DNA of 16,365 bases from Patescibacteria group bacterium (GTDB taxonomy: Bacteria; Patescibacteriota; Minisyncoccia; Phycocordibacterales; UBA6065). The position numbers were made by a program, and so were the translations under genes. Of this stretch, positions 1-8,095 are shown in pieces (position 1 is the stretch's first letter; each line of letters opens with the position of its first letter). Below the pieces are notes generated by a model. That model searched no databases and was not told where the DNA came from. It saw nothing but the letters and a program-made list of their open reading frames with translations. The stretch covers positions 1 through 16,365 of the forward strand of contig JAGWHV010000013.1 in the NCBI GenBank assembly GCA_028866595.1, read 5' to 3'.

Positions 1-1
1 G

Positions 2-784
2 GGGTTCGCCGCCGCGCCTTCCGCCCGCATATTCGCCAATTATGCCGACGGCTACAACAATATCGACATCGCCGAGGCCAAAAAACGCAGCGTGACCATC
101 GCCAACACCCCCGGCGTATCGAGCCTCGCTGTCGCCGAGCACGCTGTCGCCCTTATGCTCGCTCTCGCTACCCGCATCGTCGAAGGCGACGACATGATGC
201 GGCGCGGCGCATACAAAGGCTGGGCGCCGATGAACCTCATCGGCACGGATCTTTCTGGCAAGACCATCGGGCTCATCGGCGTCGGCCATATCGGCTCCGA
301 CGTCGCCCAGATCATGAAGCTCGGTTTTGGGGCGAACATTCTTTATTACGACGTCAATCCGAATGCCATCATCGAAGAGAGATTCGGCGCAAAGCGTCTC
401 GCGACCGTAGAAGAGCTCCTCGGCGCGGCGGACTTTATCAGTCTCCATGTCCCCCTTCTCGATTCTACCCATCACCTCATCGACGGGCACCGCCTCGCTC
501 TTATGAAGCCGACCGCTTTTCTCATAAACACTTCGCGCGGGCCTGTCATAGATGAAAAAGCTCTTGTTCGGGCGCTCCGTGACCGCCGGATCGCCGGCGC
601 CGGCCTCGACGTATTCGAATTCGAGCCCAAGCTCTCCTCCGGCCTCGCTAAATTGCAAAACGTCGTCCTTACGCCCCATATCGCATCAGCCCGACAGAGC
701 GTCCGCGACGCCATGGCTGTTCTCGCCGCAAAAAATATCATCGACTCACTCGAAGGCCGCGCGCCCGCGAACAAAGTCGCTTAG
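2..784 (+). CDS. D-isomer-specific 2-hydroxyacid dehydrogenase, 5'-truncated by the window edge
   Basis: NAD-dependent oxidoreductase of the D-2-hydroxyacid dehydrogenase family, which interconverts 2-hydroxy acids and 2-oxo acids (D-lactate/pyruvate is the common pair). About 260 residues are visible; the frame is open from base 2, so the start lies outside the window. Visible residues 12-37 match the substrate-side segment before the cofactor domain (ANYADGYNNID, then NTPGV). The Rossmann motif GVGHIG lies at 93-98, with an Asp in YYDVNP near 117 that favours NAD over NADP. The catalytic triad is present: Arg in SRG (179), Glu in FEP (208) and His in TPHIAS (226). The exact substrate cannot be read from sequence. 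Its TAG stop overlaps the TAA stop of the convergent matrixin gene. Confidence 0.9.
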   Translation, partial: GFAAAPSARIFANYADGYNNIDIAEAKKRSVTIANTPGVSSLAVAEHAVALMLALATRIVEGDDMMRRGAYKGWAPMNLIGTDLSGKTIGLIGVGHIGSDVAQIMKLGFGANILYYDVNPNAIIEERFGAKRLATVEELLGAADFISLHVPLLDSTHHLIDGHRLALMKPTAFLINTSRGPVIDEKALVRALRDRRIAGAGLDVFEFEPKLSSGLAKLQNVVLTPHIASARQSVRDAMAVLAAKNIIDSLEGRAPANKVA

Positions 785-1710
785 TTTTTCACGCCACAGA
801 CCGCTTTTATAGAAGCGATGTCCTCGGGTGAGAGCGTGAGCGTATTCGCCTGGTTAAGGTAATACATGATCGACTGCGGATCGCTGTTATGATCAAGGCC
901 GAGAGCGTGGCCCATCTCGTGAGCGAGCAGGCGGACGAGCTTGGTCTTGCTATCGAATTCATATATGTCGATGCGCTGGCCTTGAGAGTCAGAGACATAC
1001 TCGCCCTCTTCGAACTGCTGGCCGGCGGTTTGGTTTATCTTGCTCACCACAGAATTCGCCTTCGAAGCAAGCGCGTTGTATTGATCGACCAGGCTGTTTA
1101 TTTGTCTCACGAGATCGTTCGTCCGTATCATCGCTGTATCAGCCTGATTCTGGAGCTGATCGAGAGCAGACCTATCGCCCTGGATCCGTGCATATTGAGA
1201 CGCTGGCGCGCCGCCGCGGGCGTTCCAATACGATACTTCGGCATTATAGTTCTGAAGAGCTTGTTGGAATTGGCCGGCGAGCCTTTGATATTCGGCGTCG
1301 CTCGCCGAATATTCTGATTTGAGCGAGTCTATCTCTTGGATAAGGCTCGCGGCCGTCGCTTTCGTCTGATCGACGCCGGCAGCGAGAGACGCAGCCGTAT
1401 CGACCATGGCTTGGCGAGAATCAAAGACGAGATTGACAGGGATCGTCCCATTCGGCTCATATGCCAAGAGCGGCCGGCTACCGTCCGGGGCAAGCGCCGT
1501 CGACCAGATATCAGCGGCTTCTTTCATATCCGCTACGAAATCTGCTTTGCTTATGCCGAAACGAGGATCGAAAGCGCCGAGTTTGTATGTCAAAGGCGAG
1601 CTGCATGGCGCTGGATTAATCTCTTCATACACGAGCTGGCCGCCGGCGAAGCCAGCGGCAGTCGCGCCTAGTATTCCAATGACTACAAATGATCTTTTAA
1701 AGAGAGACAT
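781..1710 (-). CDS. Membrane-anchored matrixin-type zinc metalloprotease with a coiled-coil spacer
   Basis: Predicted extracytoplasmic zinc protease of the matrixin (M10) group, 309 residues. An N-terminal hydrophobic segment (about 7-25) after MSLFKRS acts as a signal peptide or anchor. Residues about 110-225 are rich in heptad-like Ala/Leu/Gln/Asn and look coiled-coil. The catalytic motif HEMGHALGLDH lies at 264-274, with zinc-binding His 264, 268 and 274 and catalytic Glu265. A Met-turn SIMY follows at 280-283. The ATG lies inside the last codons of the upstream ATPase gene (14-base overlap, same strand), so translational coupling is likely. No propeptide cysteine switch was recognised. 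The catalytic half is interrupted by the long coiled coil between the family-like N-terminal fold (LVFD near 93) and the zinc site. Substrate is unknown. Confidence 0.85.
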   Translation of the reverse strand: MSLFKRSFVVIGILGATAAGFAGGQLVYEEINPAPCSSPLTYKLGAFDPRFGISKADFVADMKEAADIWSTALAPDGSRPLLAYEPNGTIPVNLVFDSRQAMVDTAASLAAGVDQTKATAASLIQEIDSLKSEYSASDAEYQRLAGQFQQALQNYNAEVSYWNARGGAPASQYARIQGDRSALDQLQNQADTAMIRTNDLVRQINSLVDQYNALASKANSVVSKINQTAGQQFEEGEYVSDSQGQRIDIYEFDSKTKLVRLLAHEMGHALGLDHNSDPQSIMYYLNQANTLTLSPEDIASIKAVCGVKN

Positions 1711-4084
1711 GCGAGAAAAAAGGTCTCTTTACGAGTTCGGTTATCTGCATCCAGCCGAATGACCATACCCAGACAAGGATGATATAGCCGAGCGACACCG
1801 GAGCAGTGAGCAGTCCGAAGTAAGCGATCGCCGTAGCGACGATCTGGGTGAGAGTCGTCGCCCAGATGACTTGCTTCGATGGAAGGAATGAATACCACGG
1901 CTTCTCCGTGTGAGCCACATATATAAGCATGTGCCCGGAAACAGTGAGCTTGAGGAAAAAGAGCGTCTGGATGAGCGGCCATGGGACGTGGAGATATGAG
2001 AGAGCGAGCCAGAGCAAGAACATGCTGTTCGCGATGCCGACGAGGCCGAAAGACGTGCTCAAGGCAAAGCGCTTGCGGGCATTGATAGCCGCCGGCGCTC
2101 GAGGCACAGCCACGCGATCGAAAGCCATCGATATGATCGGCAAATCGTTCAAGAGAGCGATGAGGATGATCTGGATAGCGGTGAGCGGATACGTGTGGAA
2201 TATGACGCCGATGACCGCGACGGTGATGATGAGCCGGAAGCTCTCCGAGATACGGTAGAGCGAATAATTATAGAGACGGACGAAGACTTTGCGGGCTTCG
2301 ATGATCGCGTCTTTTATGACAGCGATGCCCGCCGATGTAAGTACGATGTCGGCCGTGCCTTTGAGCGCATCGACAGCATTGGCGACGGCGATGCCGACAT
2401 CCGCCGCTTTGACCGGCGGCACGTCATTCACACCATCACCGGTGACGGCGACGGTGTAATTACGGCCAGCATTGCGAGCATCCATGACCATATCGTATTT
2501 GTCCTTCGGCATGACCTCGGCAAAACCGGCGAGTGTCGGAAATTCCTTCTTGACCTCGGCGGCGCGCGATTCGAGCTCGTCACGGCGGACAATCCTTCCC
2601 GAGAGGCCGAGCGCCCGGGCGACGTGGGCGCTCACCTCATAGCCGTCGCCCGTCACCATTTTGACGTCGATACCGTACTCATTCATGAACTTGATCGTAT
2701 CGACGGCGTCAGCGCGGATCGCGTCGGCGAGAAAGACGATGCCGACGGGCTTCATCTGCTCCTCTTTTTCATTAGCGCTCTCGGCGAGGGCGAGGACGCG
2801 AAAACCCTCGCGGGCTGCGTCGTCGACGATCGCATCATAGCGTTCGCGCTCGCCTGGACCGAACGAGCAGAGATCCCTGATCGTCCGCGAAGCGCCGAGA
2901 GAGACGGCTCGGCGCCTACCACTATCCTCGATGATGGCGGTCGCGCGCTTGCGCTCCGAATCGCCCGGTATGAAATCGGCGAGGGCGAGCTCGGCCGCGC
3001 CCGATTCTTTGGCTTTTATTCTGATCGCCGCGTCGAGCGGGTTACTGTCATCATCCGGCGAAGCCGCAAGGGCGAGCGCCCAGGCGTACGTCTCTGCTAT
3101 CGAAGCGCCGGCCTTGCCCTTCATGTGCTCGGCAGCGATGAGCTCGATCTTCGTCGCTTCGATGCGATTCTCGGTGAGCGTGCCCGTCTTGTCGGAAAGG
3201 AGCAAGTTCACGTTCGCTAGATCCTCGAGCGAGGAAAGGCGGCGGACGATGACTGCTTTCTTGGCGAGCTCGGTCACGCCGACGCTTATGATGAGAGTCA
3301 TGACCGTAGGCAGAGCGACAGGGATGCCGGCGATGAGGAGCGATATGTCGAGGGTAGCGATCTCGGCTACGGCGAGCTTTGAAAGAACGAGGACGACCGT
3401 GAGGATGACCATCACCACGACGCTTATGATCGAAAGGAAACGCGAGACCGACAATATGTCCTCCTCGAGGTGGCTCCGGCGGCGGCCTGTGTCGACGAGG
3501 GCGATGGTCTTGCCGAAATACGTGCCCGCGCCTGTCGCCGTCACCGTCGCTTCAGCCAAGCCGGTCGAAAGGAACGCCCCGGAATAGCCCGTATCGCCGA
3601 CAACCTTTTGCTTGGGCAAGGATTCGCCGGTGACGACCGCTTCGTTCACCGAGACATTTTTCGTCGCCGCAAAAGAAACATCCGCCGGAATGATCGAACC
3701 CGTCGAGAGCTCGATGATGTCGCCTAGCACGAGCTCGGAGGATGGGAGCTTCGCCCAGGCGCCGTCGCGCTTGACCTTGACGATGACGGCGAGCTTGGCG
3801 CGGAGCTTTTCGAGAGCGGTGTCGGCTTTGGCTTCGTGCCAAACGCTCACGCCTATATTGACGAGGAAGAGGCCGGCGATGATGATCGCATCACTTATAT
3901 GATGAGCCCAGAGAGAAAGAACGCCAGCGGCGAGGAACATGAGAGACATCGGCGAGACGATCTTCTTGGCGAGGCGGCCGATGATCGAGCGTTTCTTCTC
4001 TTCGATGACGTTATGGCCGTATTTCGCGAGACGCTCGCGGGCTTCGGCTGATGAAAGGCCGTTGGTGTTGATATCCATATTCAC
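1697..4084 (-). CDS. P-type ATPase, P3A (plasma-membrane proton-efflux) type
   Basis: Cation-transporting P-type ATPase, 795 residues, most like P3A proton pumps. In order: short cytoplasmic N-terminus, two membrane helices (about 43-85), actuator domain with TGES at 152-155, helices with PVALP at 255-259, phosphorylation motif DKTGTLT with Asp298, P-domain TGDGVND (548-554), and C-terminal membrane helices. Asp647 in LLND sits where the proton-carrying Asp of plant/fungal H+-ATPases is found. Oddities: the usual KGA motif of the nucleotide domain reads LGA (396-398), and the DPPR hinge reads DAIR. The annotated start is GTG at 4084; an ATG six bases downstream (4078) is preceded by TATAAT at exactly leaderless spacing and may be the true start. 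The DoxX-like gene ends 26 bases upstream; matrixin overlaps downstream. Proton as the ion is inference. Confidence 0.88.
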   Translation of the reverse strand: MNMDINTNGLSSAEARERLAKYGHNVIEEKKRSIIGRLAKKIVSPMSLMFLAAGVLSLWAHHISDAIIIAGLFLVNIGVSVWHEAKADTALEKLRAKLAVIVKVKRDGAWAKLPSSELVLGDIIELSTGSIIPADVSFAATKNVSVNEAVVTGESLPKQKVVGDTGYSGAFLSTGLAEATVTATGAGTYFGKTIALVDTGRRRSHLEEDILSVSRFLSIISVVVMVILTVVLVLSKLAVAEIATLDISLLIAGIPVALPTVMTLIISVGVTELAKKAVIVRRLSSLEDLANVNLLLSDKTGTLTENRIEATKIELIAAEHMKGKAGASIAETYAWALALAASPDDDSNPLDAAIRIKAKESGAAELALADFIPGDSERKRATAIIEDSGRRRAVSLGASRTIRDLCSFGPGERERYDAIVDDAAREGFRVLALAESANEKEEQMKPVGIVFLADAIRADAVDTIKFMNEYGIDVKMVTGDGYEVSAHVARALGLSGRIVRRDELESRAAEVKKEFPTLAGFAEVMPKDKYDMVMDARNAGRNYTVAVTGDGVNDVPPVKAADVGIAVANAVDALKGTADIVLTSAGIAVIKDAIIEARKVFVRLYNYSLYRISESFRLIITVAVIGVIFHTYPLTAIQIILIALLNDLPIISMAFDRVAVPRAPAAINARKRFALSTSFGLVGIANSMFLLWLALSYLHVPWPLIQTLFFLKLTVSGHMLIYVAHTEKPWYSFLPSKQVIWATTLTQIVATAIAYFGLLTAPVSLGYIILVWVWSFGWMQITELVKRPFFSHVSL

Positions 4085-4090
4085 ATTATA
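4085..4090 (-). promoter_or_regulatory. Perfect -10 box (TATAAT) in front of the ATPase gene
   Basis: On the minus strand TATAAT is followed by GTGAAT and then ATG (4078). Six bases between a -10 hexamer and the first base of a start codon is the geometry of a leaderless transcript. No good Shine-Dalgarno sequence lies near either the GTG or the ATG. No convincing -35 was found at 16-18 bases; the DoxX-like gene ends just upstream, so the ATPase could also be read through from it. Confidence 0.4.
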
Positions 4091-4110
4091 GAGCCATTCG
4101 CCGCTCTCCC

Positions 4111-5202
4111 CTACAGCACCGGTTCGTATTTCTTCGATCTGAAGAAATACCCTTCGACTGAATATTCATCATATCCGTAGAAGAGATACGCGATCGGGAT
4201 ACCGATGAGGATCAAGTGCGGCCAGACCACTTCGCCAAAGAACCAGAGCGACAGGCAGAGCCAGAACAAAAAGAAAAGAGACGTGAACCTGATCTCGATG
4301 CCGAGGATGAAGAACAAACCGATAAGGATCTCGACGATAGCCGCGCCGAGCACGAGGAAATGCGGCTCAAAGCCGAGAAGACGGTCGAGATGATATTTCG
4401 TCACTGTATCGAGGGCGAGGCTGTTATGAAGGATCTTGGCGAAAGCCGAGGCGTATATGAGAGCGATACCGAAGAGCACGCGAAGAATTGCGAGGCTTCT
4501 TGGGGCAAGATAGCCCTTGATGCGAGCGACGAGGGAGCTTGGGCCCGGCGCCGCTTTGCGGCGCCGGGCAATAAGCGAATCCAGGCTATACGAATGCGAT
4601 CCGAGAATGAGGATAACGATGATCTCGCCCAGATAGTTCACGTAGGTGAGCATGTACCAGCCGTGTTGATACACGGTCGCTGCGTATATGACAAGACCGG
4701 CCAAAGCGGCCAGACGAGCATAGAGACCGAATATGACCATGAAGCCGATTACGATGAGGATTACCGCCACCAGGCCGGCGTACGGCCCAAAATTCGCGGC
4801 GATCGGTAATTCAGGTCCGAACGTCGCTTGATAATAAGCGCTGGCGATGAACGATATGCCTATCGTCAGGCGGGCGATGAGCGTCGCATATTTTCTGATC
4901 TTTATAAACATCGGATCAAGGTGCCTCTCGAGGAATCGCAGGGTCGATATCCAGAACACGCAGAACACCGTGAGCACGCCGATGAAAGCCCAAAACGCGA
5001 ATTCGCCGAGATTATCTCTCGCCACATCGAAGAGGCTGAATGAAGGCGCGGCGAGAGCGCTCGATATCTGGCCAGGAGTGAGAACGTAGACTTCATGAGC
5101 AGAAACCATCGCGGGGGCGATAGCAGCAAGGGCGGCGAAAGCGCCGACGATCGCCGCACCGGCGCCGAAAGAGAGCACCGACCTTCTTGTGATGATTCTC
5201 AT
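4111..5202 (-). CDS. DoxX-like polytopic membrane protein with two DoxX-like halves
   Basis: Integral membrane protein of 363 residues. An N-terminal signal-like segment (about 11-34) ends in VSA before HEVYV, a plausible signal peptidase site; a short exported stretch (36-65) follows, then eight or nine hydrophobic segments. Residues about 107-178 and 236-322 each look like a DoxX unit: an Arg-starting helix (ARLTIGISF and LRVLFGIAL), a helix rich in Gly/Ile, then GLYARLAAL or GIEIRFTSLF, the typical G-x-x-x-R turn. This suggests internal duplication of a four-helix fold. DoxX family members are linked to respiratory or redox complexes, but function here is unknown. It sits between another membrane gene and the ATPase in a same-strand run, so a joint role at the cell membrane is possible. 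Confidence 0.7.
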   Translation of the reverse strand: MRIITRRSVLSFGAGAAIVGAFAALAAIAPAMVSAHEVYVLTPGQISSALAAPSFSLFDVARDNLGEFAFWAFIGVLTVFCVFWISTLRFLERHLDPMFIKIRKYATLIARLTIGISFIASAYYQATFGPELPIAANFGPYAGLVAVILIVIGFMVIFGLYARLAALAGLVIYAATVYQHGWYMLTYVNYLGEIIVILILGSHSYSLDSLIARRRKAAPGPSSLVARIKGYLAPRSLAILRVLFGIALIYASAFAKILHNSLALDTVTKYHLDRLLGFEPHFLVLGAAIVEILIGLFFILGIEIRFTSLFFLFWLCLSLWFFGEVVWPHLILIGIPIAYLFYGYDEYSVEGYFFRSKKYEPVL

Positions 5203-5208
5203 ATCTCG

Positions 5209-5214
5209 ATTATG
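5209..5214 (-). promoter_or_regulatory. -10-like hexamer (CATAAT) in front of the DoxX-like gene
   Basis: Minus strand reads CATAAT, then CGAGAT, then the ATG at 5202. The six-base gap matches that in front of the ATPase gene and suggests transcription starting at the ATG. The 68-base gap to the upstream gene has no visible terminator hairpin and no clear -35. Confidence 0.3.
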
Positions 5215-5270
5215 TCAGAAACTTCCCTATTGAACGAGACCCCTTATGCACAGGTACGCTATTTCGTATC

Positions 5271-5921
5271 TTATTGGATAAGACCAACGGGCGGAAAGAT
5301 CCCCGGCGCATGCGCTCGTATGACGACGAGGATGAATATGAAAGGCACGGAGACGACGACTGGCACGACGAGAGCGAGGATCCAGCGGAAAATGGCATTG
5401 AGATGCCGGCCTCGCCCTTTCGACGCGCTCATGATCGACGGAGCGATGATGAGCATGTATGCGGCCATCGTCGGCAAGATGAGCAAGACGCCAAAGATGG
5501 GGACAGCCACGACTTTCTGCAGGATTTGCTCGGCATAGAGACCGTATATTCCCGCGAGGACGAAGACTTCCCTCTTACCATATGCTATCCAACGCGTCAG
5601 AAGGTACCAACCGACGACGAATCCCGACAGCGTGAGGAGATTGAACGCCCAAAACTGGAGGACGTCTCCCGAGTTCGAGAGAGCGGCGATCGTCTCCTCT
5701 ATGAGGATCATGGCTATACCAAGAACGACGAATTTCAAGAATCCGTTCAGCCGCCACGACTGAAGCGCCCTCTCGATCGCCGTTCGATAGCGCCAGACGA
5801 CGAGACCGATGATGCCGAGCCAGAAAACATAATAGAGGGCGAAAAAAGAATGCGCGTCCGCGATGACGAGAATGTTCAGCGCCACGATAGATATGCCGGT
5901 GAGCCAGAGGAATAATCTCAT
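5271..5921 (-). CDS. Polytopic membrane protein of unknown function
   Basis: 216 residues, mostly hydrophobic. Membrane segments are visible around 4-21, 26-43, 62-80, 90-108, 117-133, 138-158 and 178-203, separated by short basic loops (WRYRTAIERALQSWR, SKGRGRH). No catalytic or ligand motif was recognised, and I cannot assign a family. It starts 24 bases after the TrpC-like stop and precedes the DoxX-like gene on the same strand, so it may be part of a membrane-protein transcript. The ATG at 5921 lacks a Shine-Dalgarno sequence but has TACAAT eight bases upstream. Confidence 0.7.
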   Translation of the reverse strand: MRLFLWLTGISIVALNILVIADAHSFFALYYVFWLGIIGLVVWRYRTAIERALQSWRLNGFLKFVVLGIAMILIEETIAALSNSGDVLQFWAFNLLTLSGFVVGWYLLTRWIAYGKREVFVLAGIYGLYAEQILQKVVAVPIFGVLLILPTMAAYMLIIAPSIMSASKGRGRHLNAIFRWILALVVPVVVSVPFIFILVVIRAHAPGIFPPVGLIQ

Positions 5922-5929
5922 CGAGCTTT

Positions 5930-5950
5930 ATTGTAGCAGATGCTGCTACA
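5930..5950 (-). promoter_or_regulatory. -10-like TACAAT overlapping an 8-base inverted repeat
   Basis: The minus strand has TACAAT (5930-5935) eight bases before the ATG at 5921. It partly overlaps a perfect inverted repeat, TGTAGCAG (5932-5939), a three-base spacer, CTGCTACA (5943-5950), that also covers the stop codon of the TrpC-like gene. The repeat could be an operator; a three-base loop with no following T-run makes an intrinsic terminator unlikely. Confidence 0.35.
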
Positions 5951-6497
5951 TCCCCAACGATTCGGCGAACTCGATCAAATGCTCGCCGACGAGGACGGCG
6001 TTGGCTCCTTCTTTGACGTCTTTGACCGTTCTTATGTTGCTTGCCTGGCAGAGCCAGCCTTTGTGTATGCGCCTTGCTTCCTCGAACGACTCCTGTTTCG
6101 GGCTGCCGTTCGACAGGTCCCGGCTATTCCACACGACTTTGAGATCCACCGGGAGCGCCGCGAGCTCTGCGAGAGTGAAAGGCTCTATGAGGCATTTGTC
6201 TCTATGGATGGCCGGGATACGACCGACGACAAGGACGAAGTCTGCCCCAGAGCGTATCGCCTGCTCCACTTCGGCGTCCGTGGCATGTATTCCTTTGGCG
6301 AGGATCGGTTTGTCGGTCAGAGATCTGGCTTTTTTAATAAGCTCGAATGAACCGCCCCACCGGGGGTCTGTATGGACAGAGATGATGTCCCCTATCCGAT
6401 TCGCGACGCTGAATAGCTCGGCCCAACTCTTCTCGGATTCAAAGCCGAACGGCGAGCGGGTCTTTACCTCGGCGATGATGTGGATTTTAGTGCGCAT
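5946..6497 (-). CDS. Shortened TrpC-like (indole-3-glycerol-phosphate synthase-like) TIM barrel
   Basis: 183 residues from the ATG at 6497, chosen because the barrel starts right after it (IHIIAEVK); an in-frame TTG start at 6530 would add 11 residues with no homology cue. TrpC is usually about 250-260 residues, so the N-terminal helical extension is absent and one barrel segment is missing. Matching motifs: AEVKTRSPFG (Glu10, Lys12, Ser15-Pro16 of the phosphate/catalytic site), ISVHTD (39-44), ILAKGI with Lys68 at the position of the catalytic lysine (family VLRKDF), NSRDL (124-128), and the C-terminal phosphate loop region GANAVLVGEHLI. The catalytic Glu of strand 6 (family EVHD) appears lost in the deletion, and family SESG reads QASN. 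No other tryptophan gene is in the window, so it may have another role. Confidence 0.65.
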   Translation of the reverse strand: MRTKIHIIAEVKTRSPFGFESEKSWAELFSVANRIGDIISVHTDPRWGGSFELIKKARSLTDKPILAKGIHATDAEVEQAIRSGADFVLVVGRIPAIHRDKCLIEPFTLAELAALPVDLKVVWNSRDLSNGSPKQESFEEARRIHKGWLCQASNIRTVKDVKEGANAVLVGEHLIEFAESLGM

Positions 6498-6732
6498 GAT
6501 CAGTTTTCTTGGCGGGCCATGTGGATTCAAAACCCTTGGGATGAATCATTAGCGGGAGTGATAAAAACTGCTGGTTCTTGGTACGGACCGTTCGAGAGGT
6601 TTCCATTTCATATAACTATTCTGGCATTATCCTGTCTCTTAGATAAGGCGAAAAATACTCGCCATGCTTCTTCTGTATATTACTTATCTTCCTTTAAGAG
6701 TGCTGTTTAAACGTATAACAAAAGTGACTATA

Positions 6733-6758
6733 TAAAAACCCGCACGTTGATGTGCGGG
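6733..6758 (-). terminator. Intrinsic terminator of purD
   Basis: On the minus strand, 12 bases after the purD stop: a perfect 7-bp stem CCCGCAC / GTGCGGG with a six-base loop, followed by TTTTTAT. The remaining intergenic DNA between 6498 and 6732 is AT-rich and holds no gene I can support; it should contain the promoter of the TrpC-like gene, but I could not place it with confidence. Confidence 0.85.
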
Positions 6759-6769
6759 CTGAGACTGAC

Positions 6770-8038
6770 TCACCTGAGCAAGCTTCGGCCGATATCCGTG
6801 CGGTAGTGCATACCCTCGAAGTGGATGTGGCCAACCGCTTGATACGCGCACTGAATGGCCGTCTCGAGCGTCTCCGCATAACACGTGACGCCGAGCACCC
6901 GCCCACCTGAAGTGATCAGGCTATCGCCCGCGATCCGCGTCCCCGCGTGAAAGACCGTGACTCCCGGGACTTTTTCTGCATCCTCGATGCCGGTGATAGC
7001 CTTCCCTTTTTCATAAGGACCCGGATAGCCGCCGGAGGCCAAGATCACACATACGGCGAACCCGTGCTTCCACTTCAGTTGGATCCTGGAGAGGGTGTCA
7101 TCGATCGAGGCCTCGAGCAGATCCAAGAGGTCGGAATCGAGGAGCTTCATGAATACCTCCGTCTCCGGGTCACCGAAACGAGCGTTGTATTCGAGAACCA
7201 CGGGCCCATGATCCTCCGTGATTATGATGCCGGGGAACAGCAGTCCTTTATAAGGCATTCTCTGCATCGCCATCGCCTCGAGGGCCCGATCCACGATCTC
7301 CGACTGGACAGTCTCGGAGAAGCCGCTGGGCACAGGTACAGGAGCGACTGTGCCCATTCCTCCCGTATTCTCTCCGCGATCTCCGTCCAGAGCGCGCTTG
7401 TGATCGCGAGCGAATGGGAACATCAGCGAGTACCGCCTATCGCACACGGCGTGGGCGGAGACCTCCTTGCCCGAGAGAAAACGCTCGATGACGACCGTCT
7501 TGCCGGCATCGCCATATTTGAGGTCGACCATCAGGTCTCGCAGGGCCTTCTCGGCCCCGGCGAGCGTGGAACAAGGGATCGCTCCTTTGCCGAGAGCCGG
7601 TCCGCTCGCTTTGACGAAGCATGGGATGCCATGGGTTCGGACGAATGCGAGAGCTTCTTCATAGTCGTCAAAGGTCTCGTAATTCGCCGTCGGGACTTTG
7701 GCGTGATTCATGAGATCTTTGGCGTATGCTTTCGATCCTTCGATCCGAGCCGCCGCTTTGGTAGGGCCGAAGATGCGAAGGCCTGCCTTTTCGAATTCAT
7801 CGACGATGCCTGCGATGAGCGGATCCTCGGGGCCAACGACCGTAAGTCCGATGCCGTGCCCTTTCGCAAAAGCGATGAGAGCGGGGATGTCGGTGCCACC
7901 GATCGATATATTCGTACCCAAGGAAACCGTTCCGCCGTTACCCGGAGCAAAATAGACCTGCTCCACCCGCGGCGACTGCTTGAGTTTCCAGGCGAGGGCG
8001 TGTTCACGCCCGCCGCCGCCGATAATCAGTATGTTCAT
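6770..8038 (-). CDS. purD: Phosphoribosylamine--glycine ligase (GAR synthetase)
   Basis: Cytosolic ATP-grasp enzyme of purine synthesis: joins glycine to 5-phosphoribosylamine using ATP, giving glycinamide ribonucleotide. Full length at 422 residues. Visible: N-terminal GGGGREHALAWKL (7-19), VVGPEDPL (67-74), ATP-grasp glycine loop KASGPALGKGA (143-153; the family usually reads KADG at its start), DHKRALDGDRG with ENTGGMG (212-229), and the metal-binding LEYNARFGDPETE (282-294). The C-terminal domain with ILASGGYPG is intact. It is a single-gene unit with its own terminator and a promoter region to the right. No other purine gene is visible, which in a reduced genome could mean a scattered or partial pathway. 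Confidence 0.95.
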   Translation of the reverse strand: MNILIIGGGGREHALAWKLKQSPRVEQVYFAPGNGGTVSLGTNISIGGTDIPALIAFAKGHGIGLTVVGPEDPLIAGIVDEFEKAGLRIFGPTKAAARIEGSKAYAKDLMNHAKVPTANYETFDDYEEALAFVRTHGIPCFVKASGPALGKGAIPCSTLAGAEKALRDLMVDLKYGDAGKTVVIERFLSGKEVSAHAVCDRRYSLMFPFARDHKRALDGDRGENTGGMGTVAPVPVPSGFSETVQSEIVDRALEAMAMQRMPYKGLLFPGIIITEDHGPVVLEYNARFGDPETEVFMKLLDSDLLDLLEASIDDTLSRIQLKWKHGFAVCVILASGGYPGPYEKGKAITGIEDAEKVPGVTVFHAGTRIAGDSLITSGGRVLGVTCYAETLETAIQCAYQAVGHIHFEGMHYRTDIGRSLLR

Positions 8039-8095
8039 AGGAAAAGCTGACGTCGAGTTTTGGCTTCAGCCGCTGTCGAAGGGCTGTTTGTTCGA

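Noticed and set aside
2195..3220. Plus-strand open frame of 341 codons
   Set aside because: Antisense to the P-type ATPase; composition rich in Asp/Arg/Gly typical of a shadow frame.
6480..6710. Plus-strand 76-codon frame in the gap left of purD
   Set aside because: No Shine-Dalgarno, no family signal, and it overlaps the start of the TrpC-like gene on the other strand.
6947..8050. Plus-strand open frame of 367 codons
   Set aside because: Antisense shadow of purD, which is full length with all ATP-grasp motifs.
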